DNA of 64,000 nt from Candidatus Schekmanbacteria bacterium. GTDB lineage: Bacteria; Schekmanbacteria; GWA2-38-11; J061. The stretch lies in the NCBI GenBank assembly GCA_016219965.1, contig JACRJM010000015.1, positions 62,001 to 126,000 on the forward strand. The letters are read 5' to 3'. Position 1 is the stretch's first letter, and every line of letters begins with the position of its first letter. The notes under the pieces are model-generated. The model saw only the letters and a program-made list of their open reading frames with translations, made no database searches and had not been told where the DNA came from. Below, piece after piece: positions 25,802-34,425 of this stretch. A program made the position numbers and the translations under genes.

Positions 25802-28543
25802 TTACTCTGCCGGAGGACCGGGAACAGGAGTGGGCAGAATAGGCTCTTCCTTTTTTTGTACAACAGGTTCAGTTGGAGGAATCTCTGTCTTTTTTTCAGC
25901 CTCTGTTTTCTCCGGTCCTTGAGTTACTGCAAGGACTGGTTTATCCGCAGGTTTCACTTTCATCTCTTCTGCAGTAACTGACTTGTTAGTAGGCTTTACT
26001 TCCATTTCTTCTGCAGCAGGTTTTTTTACTTCTGTTTTATGAGCGGGTGCTTTCTCTTCAGCTCCGGGTTCCTGTTCCTTCTGAGGTGTCTGTTCGAGAA
26101 GTTTTGATTGATCATCAAGCATAGGAATTGGAGCGTCATCCTTCCAGAACTTGTATTTGCCGTCTATGATTGTCCTGTAGAATATATCTTTTTTGTTTTC
26201 ATCATCTTCCCTGAACTTTTTAGCAACCTCTTTTTTATCCTTTGAAAGTTTTGCGAACTCGACAGGTGTGTTTATTATTGTAGGTTTCAGAAAAATAAGA
26301 AGATTTGTCTTTTCTTTCGTGTTGCTTGTTTGTGAAAAGAACCAGCCTATCCATGGAAGGTCTCCGAGACATGGGATCTTGGTAATGCTCGGTGAATTGG
26401 TTTCCCTGATAAGTCCGCCTATTACGATTGTTTCCATATCTTTAACAACTACGGTTGTCTTTGCTTCCCTTTTTGATGTTTCCACCCCCTGATCTGATGT
26501 TGAACCGGGAATGACATTTTCAACTTTCTGTTCCACTGTCATTTTCACAAAGCCGTCTTTATTGATGTGCGGAGTAAGCTTCAAGTTTAATGCCACATCC
26601 CTGAACTCGAAGGTATTTACCGTGTTTGCAGTGTCCGACACAATTGTTGAACTGCGTATGAACCTCCGGTTCTCGCCAACAGTTATCTCTGCTTCTTCAT
26701 TATCTGCAGTTATTATCTGCGGCTGGGCAAGGACATTCACGCCGCTTTGAGTTGCAAGGGCAGTTCCAAGAGCCGCAATGTTCAATACCTGTGTCCCGTC
26801 TGCCAGTGTGATAAGACCCTTGGTTATTGCAACAGAGGCTCCCGAAGGCAATGTCGGGATTTTACCTGCTGTTGTAGAAAGGAGTCCCTGGAGAGAACTG
26901 AAATTGGTCAGACCTATTGCCCTCACCTTGTTCAGAGGATTGCTTGCGTCTTCAAGGTCTTTAAGCAAATTAAGTTCAACTCCAAGTTGAACCATTTTGT
27001 TCTCACTGACTTCAACTATAAGGGATTCAACAAAGACCTGCGCTTTCATTATATCAAGCTTGGCAATAATGTCTTTAAGGAGCAGGTAGTCTTCGGCAGA
27101 AGCTGATATGATAAGGGCATTAGTTGATTTGTCAGCAGATATGATAACATCTCTTCCGAATAGCGGCGCTGACGGTTGTGCTTCTCCGGGTTTCGCTGCA
27201 CCTGTGGTTCCTGCTTTTGGGGCTTTGCTTACTATCCCGTTTAAAACTCCGGCAAGATCTTCAGCTACTGCATTATTAAGATAATAAACATTCACTTTGC
27301 TTGTTCCCTTTTCAACAGGAGAATCAAGCTTTTCAAGCAGCTCTTCTATCCGCTTGGTGGTCTGTAAGTCAGCTACTATTATAAGTGCATTTAGTCTTTC
27401 ATCAGGTATTATTTTGGGTCCTTCAGCTTTGCCTCCGCCTGACGTGGTACCTGGTTTTGCCCCCTTTACGCTTTCTACGCCAAGTTTTAATGCCTGTTCC
27501 AATATGTCTTTAAGTTCACTTGAAAGCGATTTTGCAGAGGCATTTTTAAGAGGCAGTACAGTTATAACAGGTCTTTCCTCAAGCCCTGCCACATCGATTG
27601 CGTCTATTATTTTAAGAAGCCGTTTTATATTCTCTGCTGTGTCGCTTATGATAAGAGTGTTTGTAGGACTATATGATGAGATGGTTCCTGTCTTTGGGCT
27701 CACTAATTGCGCTACCGCACCTTTGATCTGTTCCGCACTTGCATATTGAAGGTGTGTAACATAGGTTATTAGCTGTGCCGAGTCAGGCAGTTCCTTCCCG
27801 TCTTTGCCTAGTATTGTATCTATTGCACCCTGCCTTGCATCCAGTGCTTTTACTATCCTTATTGATTCTTTGCTTTCAATAACGTTATATCCCCGGTAAT
27901 CGAGGACTGAAAGAAAAACATTCCAGGCTTCTTCCTTTGAAAGTTTTTTTGGTGCAATTATTGTTATCTTGTCGCGAAATGTATCGTCATAGATCATGTT
28001 CTTTCCCATGAGGTCTGAGAACATGGTTATCAGATCTTTGACCTCACCTTTGAAATCAAGAGTGATGAACTCTCCCTGCTGCGCGATGTTAGTCTTTGGA
28101 GGATTGCCTGGCTGAGGTGGTATAGGTGATGCCACCGGAGCAGGTCTTGGCGGCATCGGCGGTCGTGTAGGAGCTGCGGGTTTTTGAGCTGCGGCATTAT
28201 CTGCTTTTACGGCACGTTTTTCTGATGGAGTCATCTTTGTTTCTTGCTGCTCATCGGCCTCTGTCTCTTCCTCACTGTCAGCTTCTTCTTCGTCATCAGA
28301 GCTATCTTCTTCATCTTCAGCATCCATCTCATCATCATCTGCTTCTACTTCTTTTTTCATGCTGCCGGCTGGTTTTGCAGGTGCTGCCGGTTTTCTGAGA
28401 GTAGAAACTATAGGTTTTTTCTTTGGCTGGTCATTGTTATCTTTCCCGTATGTGGAACCTTTTGAAAGGAGGAGAAGTAAAATAATACAAAGCAGGGACA
28501 TTAAAACTCTTTTAATATCATTCACCTTATTTCCCTTTAGCAT
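25802..28543 (-). CDS. gspD: Type II secretion system secretin GspD, with acidic linker
   Basis: 913 residues, longer than a typical GspD of 650-750. After the signal segment comes a disordered linker (about 35-155) whose middle (about 65-102) is almost all Asp and Glu, followed by a Pro-rich part. The N0 domain begins near FITLDFKGEVKDLITMFSDL, followed by N1-N3 domains (LQYASAEQIKGAVAQLVSPK, LPLKNASAKSLSSELKDIL, NVYYLNNAVAEDLAGVLNGI). The C-terminal secretin core has QVFVESLIVEVSENK, ALATQSGVNVLAQPQIITAD, VVVKDMETIVIGGLIRET and PCLGDLPWIGWFFSQT. A low-complexity Lys/Glu/Pro tail of about 130 residues follows with two near-repeats of AEEMxVKPxxKxV. It forms the outer membrane channel. gspE, gspF and the pseudopilins are not in the window. 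Confidence 0.95.
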   Translation of the reverse strand: MLKGNKVNDIKRVLMSLLCIILLLLLSKGSTYGKDNNDQPKKKPIVSTLRKPAAPAKPAGSMKKEVEADDDEMDAEDEEDSSDDEEEADSEEETEADEQQETKMTPSEKRAVKADNAAAQKPAAPTRPPMPPRPAPVASPIPPQPGNPPKTNIAQQGEFITLDFKGEVKDLITMFSDLMGKNMIYDDTFRDKITIIAPKKLSKEEAWNVFLSVLDYRGYNVIESKESIRIVKALDARQGAIDTILGKDGKELPDSAQLITYVTHLQYASAEQIKGAVAQLVSPKTGTISSYSPTNTLIISDTAENIKRLLKIIDAIDVAGLEERPVITVLPLKNASAKSLSSELKDILEQALKLGVESVKGAKPGTTSGGGKAEGPKIIPDERLNALIIVADLQTTKRIEELLEKLDSPVEKGTSKVNVYYLNNAVAEDLAGVLNGIVSKAPKAGTTGAAKPGEAQPSAPLFGRDVIISADKSTNALIISASAEDYLLLKDIIAKLDIMKAQVFVESLIVEVSENKMVQLGVELNLLKDLEDASNPLNKVRAIGLTNFSSLQGLLSTTAGKIPTLPSGASVAITKGLITLADGTQVLNIAALGTALATQSGVNVLAQPQIITADNEEAEITVGENRRFIRSSTIVSDTANTVNTFEFRDVALNLKLTPHINKDGFVKMTVEQKVENVIPGSTSDQGVETSKREAKTTVVVKDMETIVIGGLIRETNSPSITKIPCLGDLPWIGWFFSQTSNTKEKTNLLIFLKPTIINTPVEFAKLSKDKKEVAKKFREDDENKKDIFYRTIIDGKYKFWKDDAPIPMLDDQSKLLEQTPQKEQEPGAEEKAPAHKTEVKKPAAEEMEVKPTNKSVTAEEMKVKPADKPVLAVTQGPEKTEAEKKTEIPPTEPVVQKKEEPILPTPVPGPPAE

Positions 28544-28548
28544 ATTTA

Positions 28549-29466
28549 TTAGTCCTTTAATTCATAATTCAGTGTAATATTTCTTCCGCCGCGCTCTACC
28601 TCTACAGTAATAGAGCTCTCTTTTGAGAGACTCTGGTAAGCCTGATAAGCATTTTCCGGCTTTTCAATTCTCATACCATTGATACTTTTTATAACATCAC
28701 CATTTATGATTCCTATCTTTGACATTATGCCTCCGGGCTTTATCTGTGATACCCTGAACCCCTGAGCCTTGTCTCCCGCCATTACAGGCTCAAGGCGCAT
28801 TTGCTTCATGAAATCTCCCATATTGTCAAGGTGGAGCGATGACCGTTCTATCACACGTCCTTTCTCTGCAACCGGAGCCGGAGGATTGACTGGTTTGCCT
28901 GCTTTACCCGGAGCGGAAAATTTATTTATAACATTTACCGGTGCGATGTCCAGCACAAGCTTTTCAATGTTTCCGTTAAGCTCAAGCACTACGGCACGTT
29001 TCAGAATGCTTAAAACCCTTCCTCCGTTGATTGGCGAATCCACATGGTAAGAATTAACATCTTCTCCCTTTCTTATGACAGCTATGTTGGATTTTTTATC
29101 GTCTTTTTTGTCACCCTGTGTTGTGCCAACGAGCTGGAGTCCTGACTGAGAAAGCGGTATTGTATCAAGATTGATATTTTTCAAATCTATTTTTTTAAGA
29201 TTTGCCTGCATGCTGCTTTCAGCCGGCGTATGGAATATGTCGCGATCGACAATAATCTTATAGTCATTTATTGTGGAAGGTACCGACTGAATTTGAGTCT
29301 CTTCCTTTTTTTTTTTCTCTTCAACTGCGGCGGGCTTTGATATACCCGGAATTATAACAATCTTAAGAAGAGCTGATGTTATGTCTGCAAGTTGGTAGCA
29401 GAAAATAGTTATCAGAATAAGGTAAACTGCCCCAAAATTTTTGCCAATCTGTCTTATGTATTCCAT
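28549..29466 (-). CDS. gspC: Type II secretion system protein GspC
   Basis: 305 residues. There is one membrane segment near residues 13-35. The HR domain has YKIIVDRDIFHTP and GLQLVGTTQGD, and the C-terminus is a PDZ domain (GFRVSQIKPGGIMSKIGIIN, GDVIKSINGMRIEKPENAYQ). GspC links the inner membrane platform to the secretin. It precedes gspD by five bases in the same transcript, followed by ffh. A promoter is seen at 29497-29526. Confidence 0.93.
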   Translation of the reverse strand: MEYIRQIGKNFGAVYLILITIFCYQLADITSALLKIVIIPGISKPAAVEEKKKKEETQIQSVPSTINDYKIIVDRDIFHTPAESSMQANLKKIDLKNINLDTIPLSQSGLQLVGTTQGDKKDDKKSNIAVIRKGEDVNSYHVDSPINGGRVLSILKRAVVLELNGNIEKLVLDIAPVNVINKFSAPGKAGKPVNPPAPVAEKGRVIERSSLHLDNMGDFMKQMRLEPVMAGDKAQGFRVSQIKPGGIMSKIGIINGDVIKSINGMRIEKPENAYQAYQSLSKESSITVEVERGGRNITLNYELKD

Positions 29467-29496
29467 ATTGTAATAAGCGCTAAGAATTAAAATTTG

Positions 29497-29526
29497 ATAC
29501 TAATGGCTTAGGGTTTAGATTGTCAA
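29497..29526 (-). promoter_or_regulatory. Sigma-70 promoter for gspC-gspD-ffh
   Basis: Minus-strand TTGACA (29526-29521), 18-base spacer, TAGTAT (29502-29497), about 30 bases before gspC. Confidence 0.6.
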
Positions 29527-29597
29527 GGGAAAAAACTTAATAGAAGCAATAAAACGCCTTGATATTATTGAATAAAATATATCAACAGACTAAGCTT

Positions 29598-30833
29598 TCA
29601 TTCAATGTTGTTCTGTGAGCCGGGGACAAAGGGAGTTGAGATATATTGTTTAGCATAGTTTTTAACATATACATTTTCTTCACCTATTTCGTTCAAATCT
29701 ATTACCTTCCGGTAATATTCTTTTGCAAGCTCTCTGTTTTTAAGAGCATCATTTATCATGCCGAGCTTCATGTTTGACCACTGGATTACCCAGTCGTTGC
29801 TATTGCCTTTTGCGGCAGTGATGGCATTTAAATAAAATGGCATTGCATCTGCATATTTATTCTGTTCAAATAATATCTCACCCTGCAGGTATTTTGTCCT
29901 CGGCCCCCATTGGTCTATAATGCCCTGGCTTCTCTTGCTGATTTTGTCTTCTATGTCTGCTGCGATAACAAGCGCCTTCTTTTCATCTCTCATTTTGGAA
30001 TAGGCAATTGCCAGAGTATACAGGAACCTTGGATTGTCCGGATATTTTTGAACCAGTACATTCAGATGTTCTATGGCTTTTTCAGGTTTTTTCTCAAAAT
30101 ACGTATATATGCTTGCAAGGACTATCCTCGCTTCAGGAGCAGCGTACGTTCCTTTAGCAGCGCATTGTTCAATTTGTTGGATGCCTAGATCGCTGTCACC
30201 TTTCAAAAATAAGAGGAATGACAAGACCTTGATTACCGAAGGTACGCGGGCAAGAAAATAATTATACATCCCGAGTCCCAGCATAATGTCATAATTTGCC
30301 GGAGCAAGATTTTCTGCATCAAGAAGCAGATTGTTCCCTTTTTTCCCATAATAATAAGTCTGGAGCCAGCTCCGTTCTATGAGAGCAATTCTCCCCTTGA
30401 AACCGTATGCCCCGCCCAGGTAGAAGACAGCATCACCATTTTCAGGTTCTGCATTATGTTTTTTTTCAGCAACTTCTATAGTTTTATCCAGCCACAGATC
30501 GAGATCCTTAATGGCATTCCTGTCATAGTTGAAGAATAGTTTTCCCCAATAGATCATTGCGGTGTAAAAATACGGAGCCGGATCATCCGGTCTTTTTTCA
30601 CGGAGATTGCCAAGCACTTGCCCTGCTTTTTCAAATTCGAGGTTGTAAATGTAATCCACGCCTTTTTTCAGAGGATCTTCAGAACCGTTGTTTCCAACTG
30701 CATTTACAGTTTGCGGCAGGAAAAGAAATATGACTGAAAATAGCGCTAAGAAGTATCTCTTAAGCAGTAAAGAAGAATTAGTTAAAGGTGATCTGACCTT
30801 CAAATATCTGAGCAGGCTTGTAAGTGTTTTCAT
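29598..30833 (-). CDS. Secreted TPR protein of unknown function
   Basis: 411 residues. The frame starts 56 bases inside the upstream gene. Its hydrophobic signal segment (YFLALFSVIFLFLPQTVNA) begins near residue 27, so translation may really start later or be coupled. No ATG, GTG or closer in-frame start was found except a TTG at 30803. TPR-like helices fill the body (FEKAGQVLGNLREKRPDDPA, PEKAIEHLNVLVQKYPDNPR, RELAKEYYRKVIDLNEIG). It probably acts as a periplasmic scaffold. It forms an operon with the secreted protein at 30778-31503. Confidence 0.8.
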   Translation of the reverse strand: MKTLTSLLRYLKVRSPLTNSSLLLKRYFLALFSVIFLFLPQTVNAVGNNGSEDPLKKGVDYIYNLEFEKAGQVLGNLREKRPDDPAPYFYTAMIYWGKLFFNYDRNAIKDLDLWLDKTIEVAEKKHNAEPENGDAVFYLGGAYGFKGRIALIERSWLQTYYYGKKGNNLLLDAENLAPANYDIMLGLGMYNYFLARVPSVIKVLSFLLFLKGDSDLGIQQIEQCAAKGTYAAPEARIVLASIYTYFEKKPEKAIEHLNVLVQKYPDNPRFLYTLAIAYSKMRDEKKALVIAADIEDKISKRSQGIIDQWGPRTKYLQGEILFEQNKYADAMPFYLNAITAAKGNSNDWVIQWSNMKLGMINDALKNRELAKEYYRKVIDLNEIGEENVYVKNYAKQYISTPFVPGSQNNIE

Positions 30834-31503
30834 CGACTTCTATTCCAAGGCTTGTTCCGGACAAACTGATTGTATAAGTATAGGTTCCTGAAAATGTTTT
30901 ATCTTTAACTCCCCATGAGCTTAAGCTTTTTAATATTTTATCCTTAAACACACTGATGTCAAATGTCAGTTCATCCGTCCCGCTTTTCAGCAAAGGCCCT
31001 GTAGAGTCATTTGTTATATGCCCGGTGATTTTTCGTATGGTTCCTGTCGGTGAACGGTAAATATATTTAACGCTCTCTTTGTTGCCAGTGTCAATAGGTA
31101 CTGCCAGGTTTGGTGTGCCGTCTTTAATCCCTATTTTTACATTATTTATAATTCCCCGGAACTTCTTGTTAGTTGAAGAAGTAACAAGAAATGAGAAAGT
31201 CACAGCAGCTTTCTTGGCAGCGGTCTTAATCGGCTCCATTTTGATATGGATTTTAGGGAGAGCTTCCGAGCTGAAAGGTGTCAAAGGATCAGGGTTAATA
31301 TCGCTTACCTTCTTGTTTTTCAGATTTCCTGGGTCTAAAGCCACGCTTTCTAAATCGGTTGTAGCTGATTCAAAACTTATTTCGTTGTCGGCAAGTGCCA
31401 TAAAAGGTTTTGCACTATTTTTTGCATATACACCGGCAGTAAAAATTACGGCAAATAGAACCACCACTGTAAGCGTGAAGTGTTTTTGTCTCCTGTATGT
31501 CAT
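30778..31503 (-). CDS. Secreted hypothetical protein
   Basis: 241 residues with a signal peptide (KHFTLTVVVLFAVIFTAGVY, cut after YAK). The rest is beta-rich with FKGIINNVKIGIKDG-like and FSGTYTYTISLSG strands and no known motif. I do not recognise the family. Its stop lies inside the start region of the TPR gene downstream, so the two are probably made together. The start fits the signal peptide. Confidence 0.7.
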   Translation of the reverse strand: MTYRRQKHFTLTVVVLFAVIFTAGVYAKNSAKPFMALADNEISFESATTDLESVALDPGNLKNKKVSDINPDPLTPFSSEALPKIHIKMEPIKTAAKKAAVTFSFLVTSSTNKKFRGIINNVKIGIKDGTPNLAVPIDTGNKESVKYIYRSPTGTIRKITGHITNDSTGPLLKSGTDELTFDISVFKDKILKSLSSWGVKDKTFSGTYTYTISLSGTSLGIEVDENTYKPAQIFEGQITFN

Positions 31504-31645
31504 ATAAAAAAAATAGCATCTTCAATAGAATTAAGCAAATACAAAATAGGCAAAATGCTTTTTAAGATACAATTGTGTAGATTTTTTTTAGAAGCATATT
31601 ATTATTAGTTACAAAATATGCTTTGACAGTGTGGAAAAATGTTTG

Positions 31646-31675
31646 TTGACATCAGAATATGGTGGCTGTTATATC
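31646..31675 (+). promoter_or_regulatory. Sigma-70 promoter for the small lipoprotein and OmpA-type gene
   Basis: TTGACA (31646-31651), 18-base spacer, TATATC (31670-31675), about 60 bases before the ATG at 31739. Confidence 0.6.
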
Positions 31676-31738
31676 TTAAATATGTTTGCGGTGTGTAAGA
31701 AATTAATATTTTTTGAACGTACGAAGGAGGTGTTGGAG

Positions 31739-32020
31739 ATGAAGAAATGTTTTTTTGTTCTAATGATGGTTTCTTTTATATTTGCAGGAATTATAGGTTG
31801 TGCAACTTCTGCAGCTCCTCAGATTTGTGAAGTAAGCAAAATATTAAATGAAGCCTGGGAAAACGGAGCAGATACAAAAGCTTCCATGGAGTATTACAGC
31901 GCTCAATCCTACCTTAAATCTGCAAAAGATGAAGAGGAGGAGTATGATTTTGATGCAGCGAAAGTTTTTGCAGCAAAGGCGCTTGAGCAGGCAAAGAAGG
32001 CTTTGGAAAAGTCAAAGTAA
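31739..32020 (+). CDS. Small lipoprotein, DUF4398-like
   Basis: 93 residues from the ATG at 31739, preceded by AAGGAGG. A longer frame from 31631 would place the signal peptide internally and is not preferred. The lipobox is FAGIIGC with Cys21. The mature part is helical and charged (MEYYSAQSYLKSAKDEEEEY, FAAKALEQAKKALEKSK), like DUF4398 proteins that precede OmpA-type genes. It probably sits at the outer membrane inner face with the OmpA-type lipoprotein encoded 39 bases downstream. Confidence 0.85.
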   Translation: MKKCFFVLMMVSFIFAGIIGCATSAAPQICEVSKILNEAWENGADTKASMEYYSAQSYLKSAKDEEEEYDFDAAKVFAAKALEQAKKALEKSK

Positions 32021-32059
32021 AATATTTAACTAACTGGGAAATTTGAGGAGGAAAAGATA

Positions 32060-33010
32060 ATGCGTAAAATAAGAAGAGGGTTGTCTGTTGCTGCGTTAGC
32101 AGTGGCAGTAGCCCTGATTTTTTCCGGATGTGCTGCGCAATTGATGGGACAGCTCGATGCAGACAAGGCAAAGCTTGCAGAGCTGGCAAAACAAAGAAAT
32201 GATTATTGTCCTGAAGGTGATAGGCTGTTTGCCGAAGTTCAGGCTCTTATTGAGCAGGCAGGCCATGAGATAATTGACGAAGGAAACCAGAAAGCTCATG
32301 CCGCTGATTTGCTTGCCAAGGCTGAAGCAGGAATGGCGGCTTCCGCAAAGGCTTATGCAGAATGCAAACCTCCTAAACGTTATCATGCTCCAAAGGCTGC
32401 TTTCTCGATGCCGTCTGAAGCGATAGAAGGTGAAGAGGTTATGATAGACGGAAGTGCATCATCTGATGAAGACAACGACCCACTTACATTTGCGTGGAAT
32501 CTTGGCGACGGGAGTTCTGCTTCAGACAAGATGGTAAAACATGCGTTTGCTAAAGGAACATACAAGGTGACTCTCACTGTTTCCGACATACTCTATTCTT
32601 CTGAGCCTGTATCAAAGGAGATAGTTGTAAAAGAAAAGTCTCTGCCTGAAGTTATCAAACTGAAGGAAATCAACTATGAAAATGTCCACTTTGCATTTGA
32701 TCGCGCTGATTTAAATCCTGATGCGAAAAAAATTCTCGATGAGAACCTAGTTGCAATCAAATCCCATCCCGAATACAGCGTTGTAGTCATTGGGCACACT
32801 GATAGCGTTGGTACAGATGAATACAATAATAAGCTTTCAATGAAAAGGGCGGGAAGCGTTAAGAAGTATTATGAAAAAGGCGGGATTGCTGCAAGTTTAA
32901 TTGAAGCTATAGGCAAGGGTGAGAAAGAGCCTGCCGCAGACAACTCCACCAAGGAAGGTCGTGCGAAAAACAGAAGGGTTGAGACAGAGCTTCACCTGAT
33001 AAAGAAGTAA
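32060..33010 (+). CDS. OmpA-family lipoprotein with PKD domain
   Basis: 316 residues. Lipobox LIFSGC gives Cys24. A helical region (about 30-105) follows, then a PKD domain (about 108-195) with IDGSASSDEDNDPLTFAWNL and HAFAKGTYKVTLTVSD. The C-terminal OmpA domain has VHFAFDRADLNPDAKKILDE and IGHTDSVGTDEYNNKLSMKR and GRAKNRRVE, the peptidoglycan-binding Asp/Arg motif. It anchors the outer membrane to peptidoglycan. A PKD domain inside a Pal/OmpA-type protein is less usual. A strong terminator follows. Confidence 0.92.
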   Translation: MRKIRRGLSVAALAVAVALIFSGCAAQLMGQLDADKAKLAELAKQRNDYCPEGDRLFAEVQALIEQAGHEIIDEGNQKAHAADLLAKAEAGMAASAKAYAECKPPKRYHAPKAAFSMPSEAIEGEEVMIDGSASSDEDNDPLTFAWNLGDGSSASDKMVKHAFAKGTYKVTLTVSDILYSSEPVSKEIVVKEKSLPEVIKLKEINYENVHFAFDRADLNPDAKKILDENLVAIKSHPEYSVVVIGHTDSVGTDEYNNKLSMKRAGSVKKYYEKGGIAASLIEAIGKGEKEPAADNSTKEGRAKNRRVETELHLIKK

Positions 33011-33037
33011 AAAACAAATACAGATAATAAAGCTGAT

Positions 33038-33073
33038 AAACGAGCCTCCTCTGCAAAGAAGGGGGCTCGTTTT
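33038..33073 (+). terminator. Rho-independent terminator after the OmpA-type gene
   Basis: The arms AAACGAGCCTCCT and GGGGGCTCGTTTT pair around an 11-base loop and run into T-rich sequence. It closes the two-lipoprotein transcript. Confidence 0.85.
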
Positions 33074-33171
33074 ATTTATCTATTATATTTGACTTTCAAT
33101 CCTTATTTATTTAATGTTTGCGTACTAACGTTCTAATAGATAGTTACTCAACCCTCGCGGAGGAGAAAAGA

Positions 33172-34191
33172 ATGAATTTTGATTTTTTCAGAGAAAAAAA
33201 ATGGTTCCTTGTGCTTATGCTTGTTTTTCTTGCAAGCCCGGGATTAATATCATGTAATCTTCTTAAGGATAAGGATGCCGCAATTAAGGTTAATGATCAG
33301 AAGATTACACAAAAAGAGTACAAAATGATCTTTGCTAAAGAGCTTGAGGATGCTTCAAACAGTTTCAAGAGATTCGGCAAAGAGCTTAAACTCGATACCC
33401 CTGAGGGAAAGTCTATTATTGAAAAGGTAAAAGAGAGTATCAAGGAAAGGATGATAGACAGACTGCTGGTGCTTGATGCTGCAATGAAGAAGAACTATCC
33501 AATCGATGAAAAAGAACTTGATCAGATGTTCTCCCAATTTAAATCAAAGATGGGGGATGAGAACTTCAATAAGTTTTTGGCCCAGCTCGGAGTGGATGAG
33601 AGTTATGTAAAAAATGATTTTAAAAAACAGATGGTGGTGCAAAAATACCTGGCTGAAACATTCAAAGATTTGAACGTAAATCAGACTGAAATTGAAGCTT
33701 ATTTTAAACAGAATAAGCAAAAATATGATCATCCGGAGATGATAAGGGCAAGCCATATTCTGGTGAAATCAGAACAGGAAGCCAAAGATGTACTCAAGGA
33801 GCTCAAGAAAGGTGCTGATTTCTCAAAACTTGCAGTTGATCGCTCCATAGATCCATCAGCAAAGCAGAACAAAGGAGACCTTGATTATTTTCCCCGCGGT
33901 GTAATGGACAAGGATTTTGAAAATGCCGTGTTCGCTTTGCCGGTTGGGAAAATGAGTGATGTTGTGAAAACACGTTACGGATATCACATAATTAAGGTAG
34001 CCGATAAAAAGGCGCCTCAGGACGCTACAGTCGAAGAGGCGAGGGATGACATAATCACGACGCTTTCGGCAGAGAAAAAAAGGAATATTCTTGAAAAGCT
34101 GCTAGCTGATCTTAAAAAGGATGCAAAAATCGAAATTAACATTGAGCAGGAGGAAGTCGGCAATGACGCGGGCAGTGTGGAAAAAAAGTGA
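33172..34191 (+). CDS. Peptidyl-prolyl cis-trans isomerase lipoprotein (SurA/PpiC-like)
   Basis: 339 residues from the ATG at 33172, preceded by GGAGGAGAA; the frame opens at 33118 but that start has no signal. Lipobox SPGLISC gives Cys28. The N-terminal chaperone part has INDQKITQKEYKMIF-like sequence (VNDQKITQKEYKMIFAKELE) and helices. The parvulin domain (about 190-300) has IRASHILVKSEQEAKDVLKE, GGDLDYFPRG-like GDLDYFPRGVM, and TRYGYHIIKV. It helps fold outer membrane proteins. Its last 29 bases overlap the small CQLGCF gene. Confidence 0.93.
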   Translation: MNFDFFREKKWFLVLMLVFLASPGLISCNLLKDKDAAIKVNDQKITQKEYKMIFAKELEDASNSFKRFGKELKLDTPEGKSIIEKVKESIKERMIDRLLVLDAAMKKNYPIDEKELDQMFSQFKSKMGDENFNKFLAQLGVDESYVKNDFKKQMVVQKYLAETFKDLNVNQTEIEAYFKQNKQKYDHPEMIRASHILVKSEQEAKDVLKELKKGADFSKLAVDRSIDPSAKQNKGDLDYFPRGVMDKDFENAVFALPVGKMSDVVKTRYGYHIIKVADKKAPQDATVEEARDDIITTLSAEKKRNILEKLLADLKKDAKIEINIEQEEVGNDAGSVEKK

Positions 34192-34381
34192 TGACCCCAG
34201 AGTAAAAGAACTTTCAGAGCGTATTGAAGACAAAGCCAGGAAAAAAGCTGTTGACGGAAAGATTAAGTGTGCAGAAGCGTTTGCTCTTGCTAAAGAAGAA
34301 GGTGTATCTATCATGAATATAGGACAGGCACTTAATCTGCTGAACATTAAAATATCTTCTTGCCAGCTTGGCTGTTTTTAA
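34163..34381 (+). CDS. Small conserved-looking protein ending in CQLGCF
   Basis: 72 residues from the ATG at 34163; the frame is open to 34121, but GGAGGAAG lies just upstream of the ATG. Sequence is mainly helical (DPRVKELSERIEDKARKKAV, EAFALAKEEGVSIMNIGQAL) and ends NIKISSCQLGCF. The helix pattern with a following CxxxC pair looks like a minimal winged-helix or metal-binding module. I recall short proteins with this ending in other anaerobes but cannot name the family. It overlaps the isomerase gene and precedes the MoxR-like gene by 44 bases, so it may belong to that operon. Confidence 0.65.
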   Translation: MTRAVWKKSDDPRVKELSERIEDKARKKAVDGKIKCAEAFALAKEEGVSIMNIGQALNLLNIKISSCQLGCF

Positions 34382-34425
34382 TAATTGCACTGAAAAGTAG
34401 TTAAGAGACAACCAACGGATTTCTT

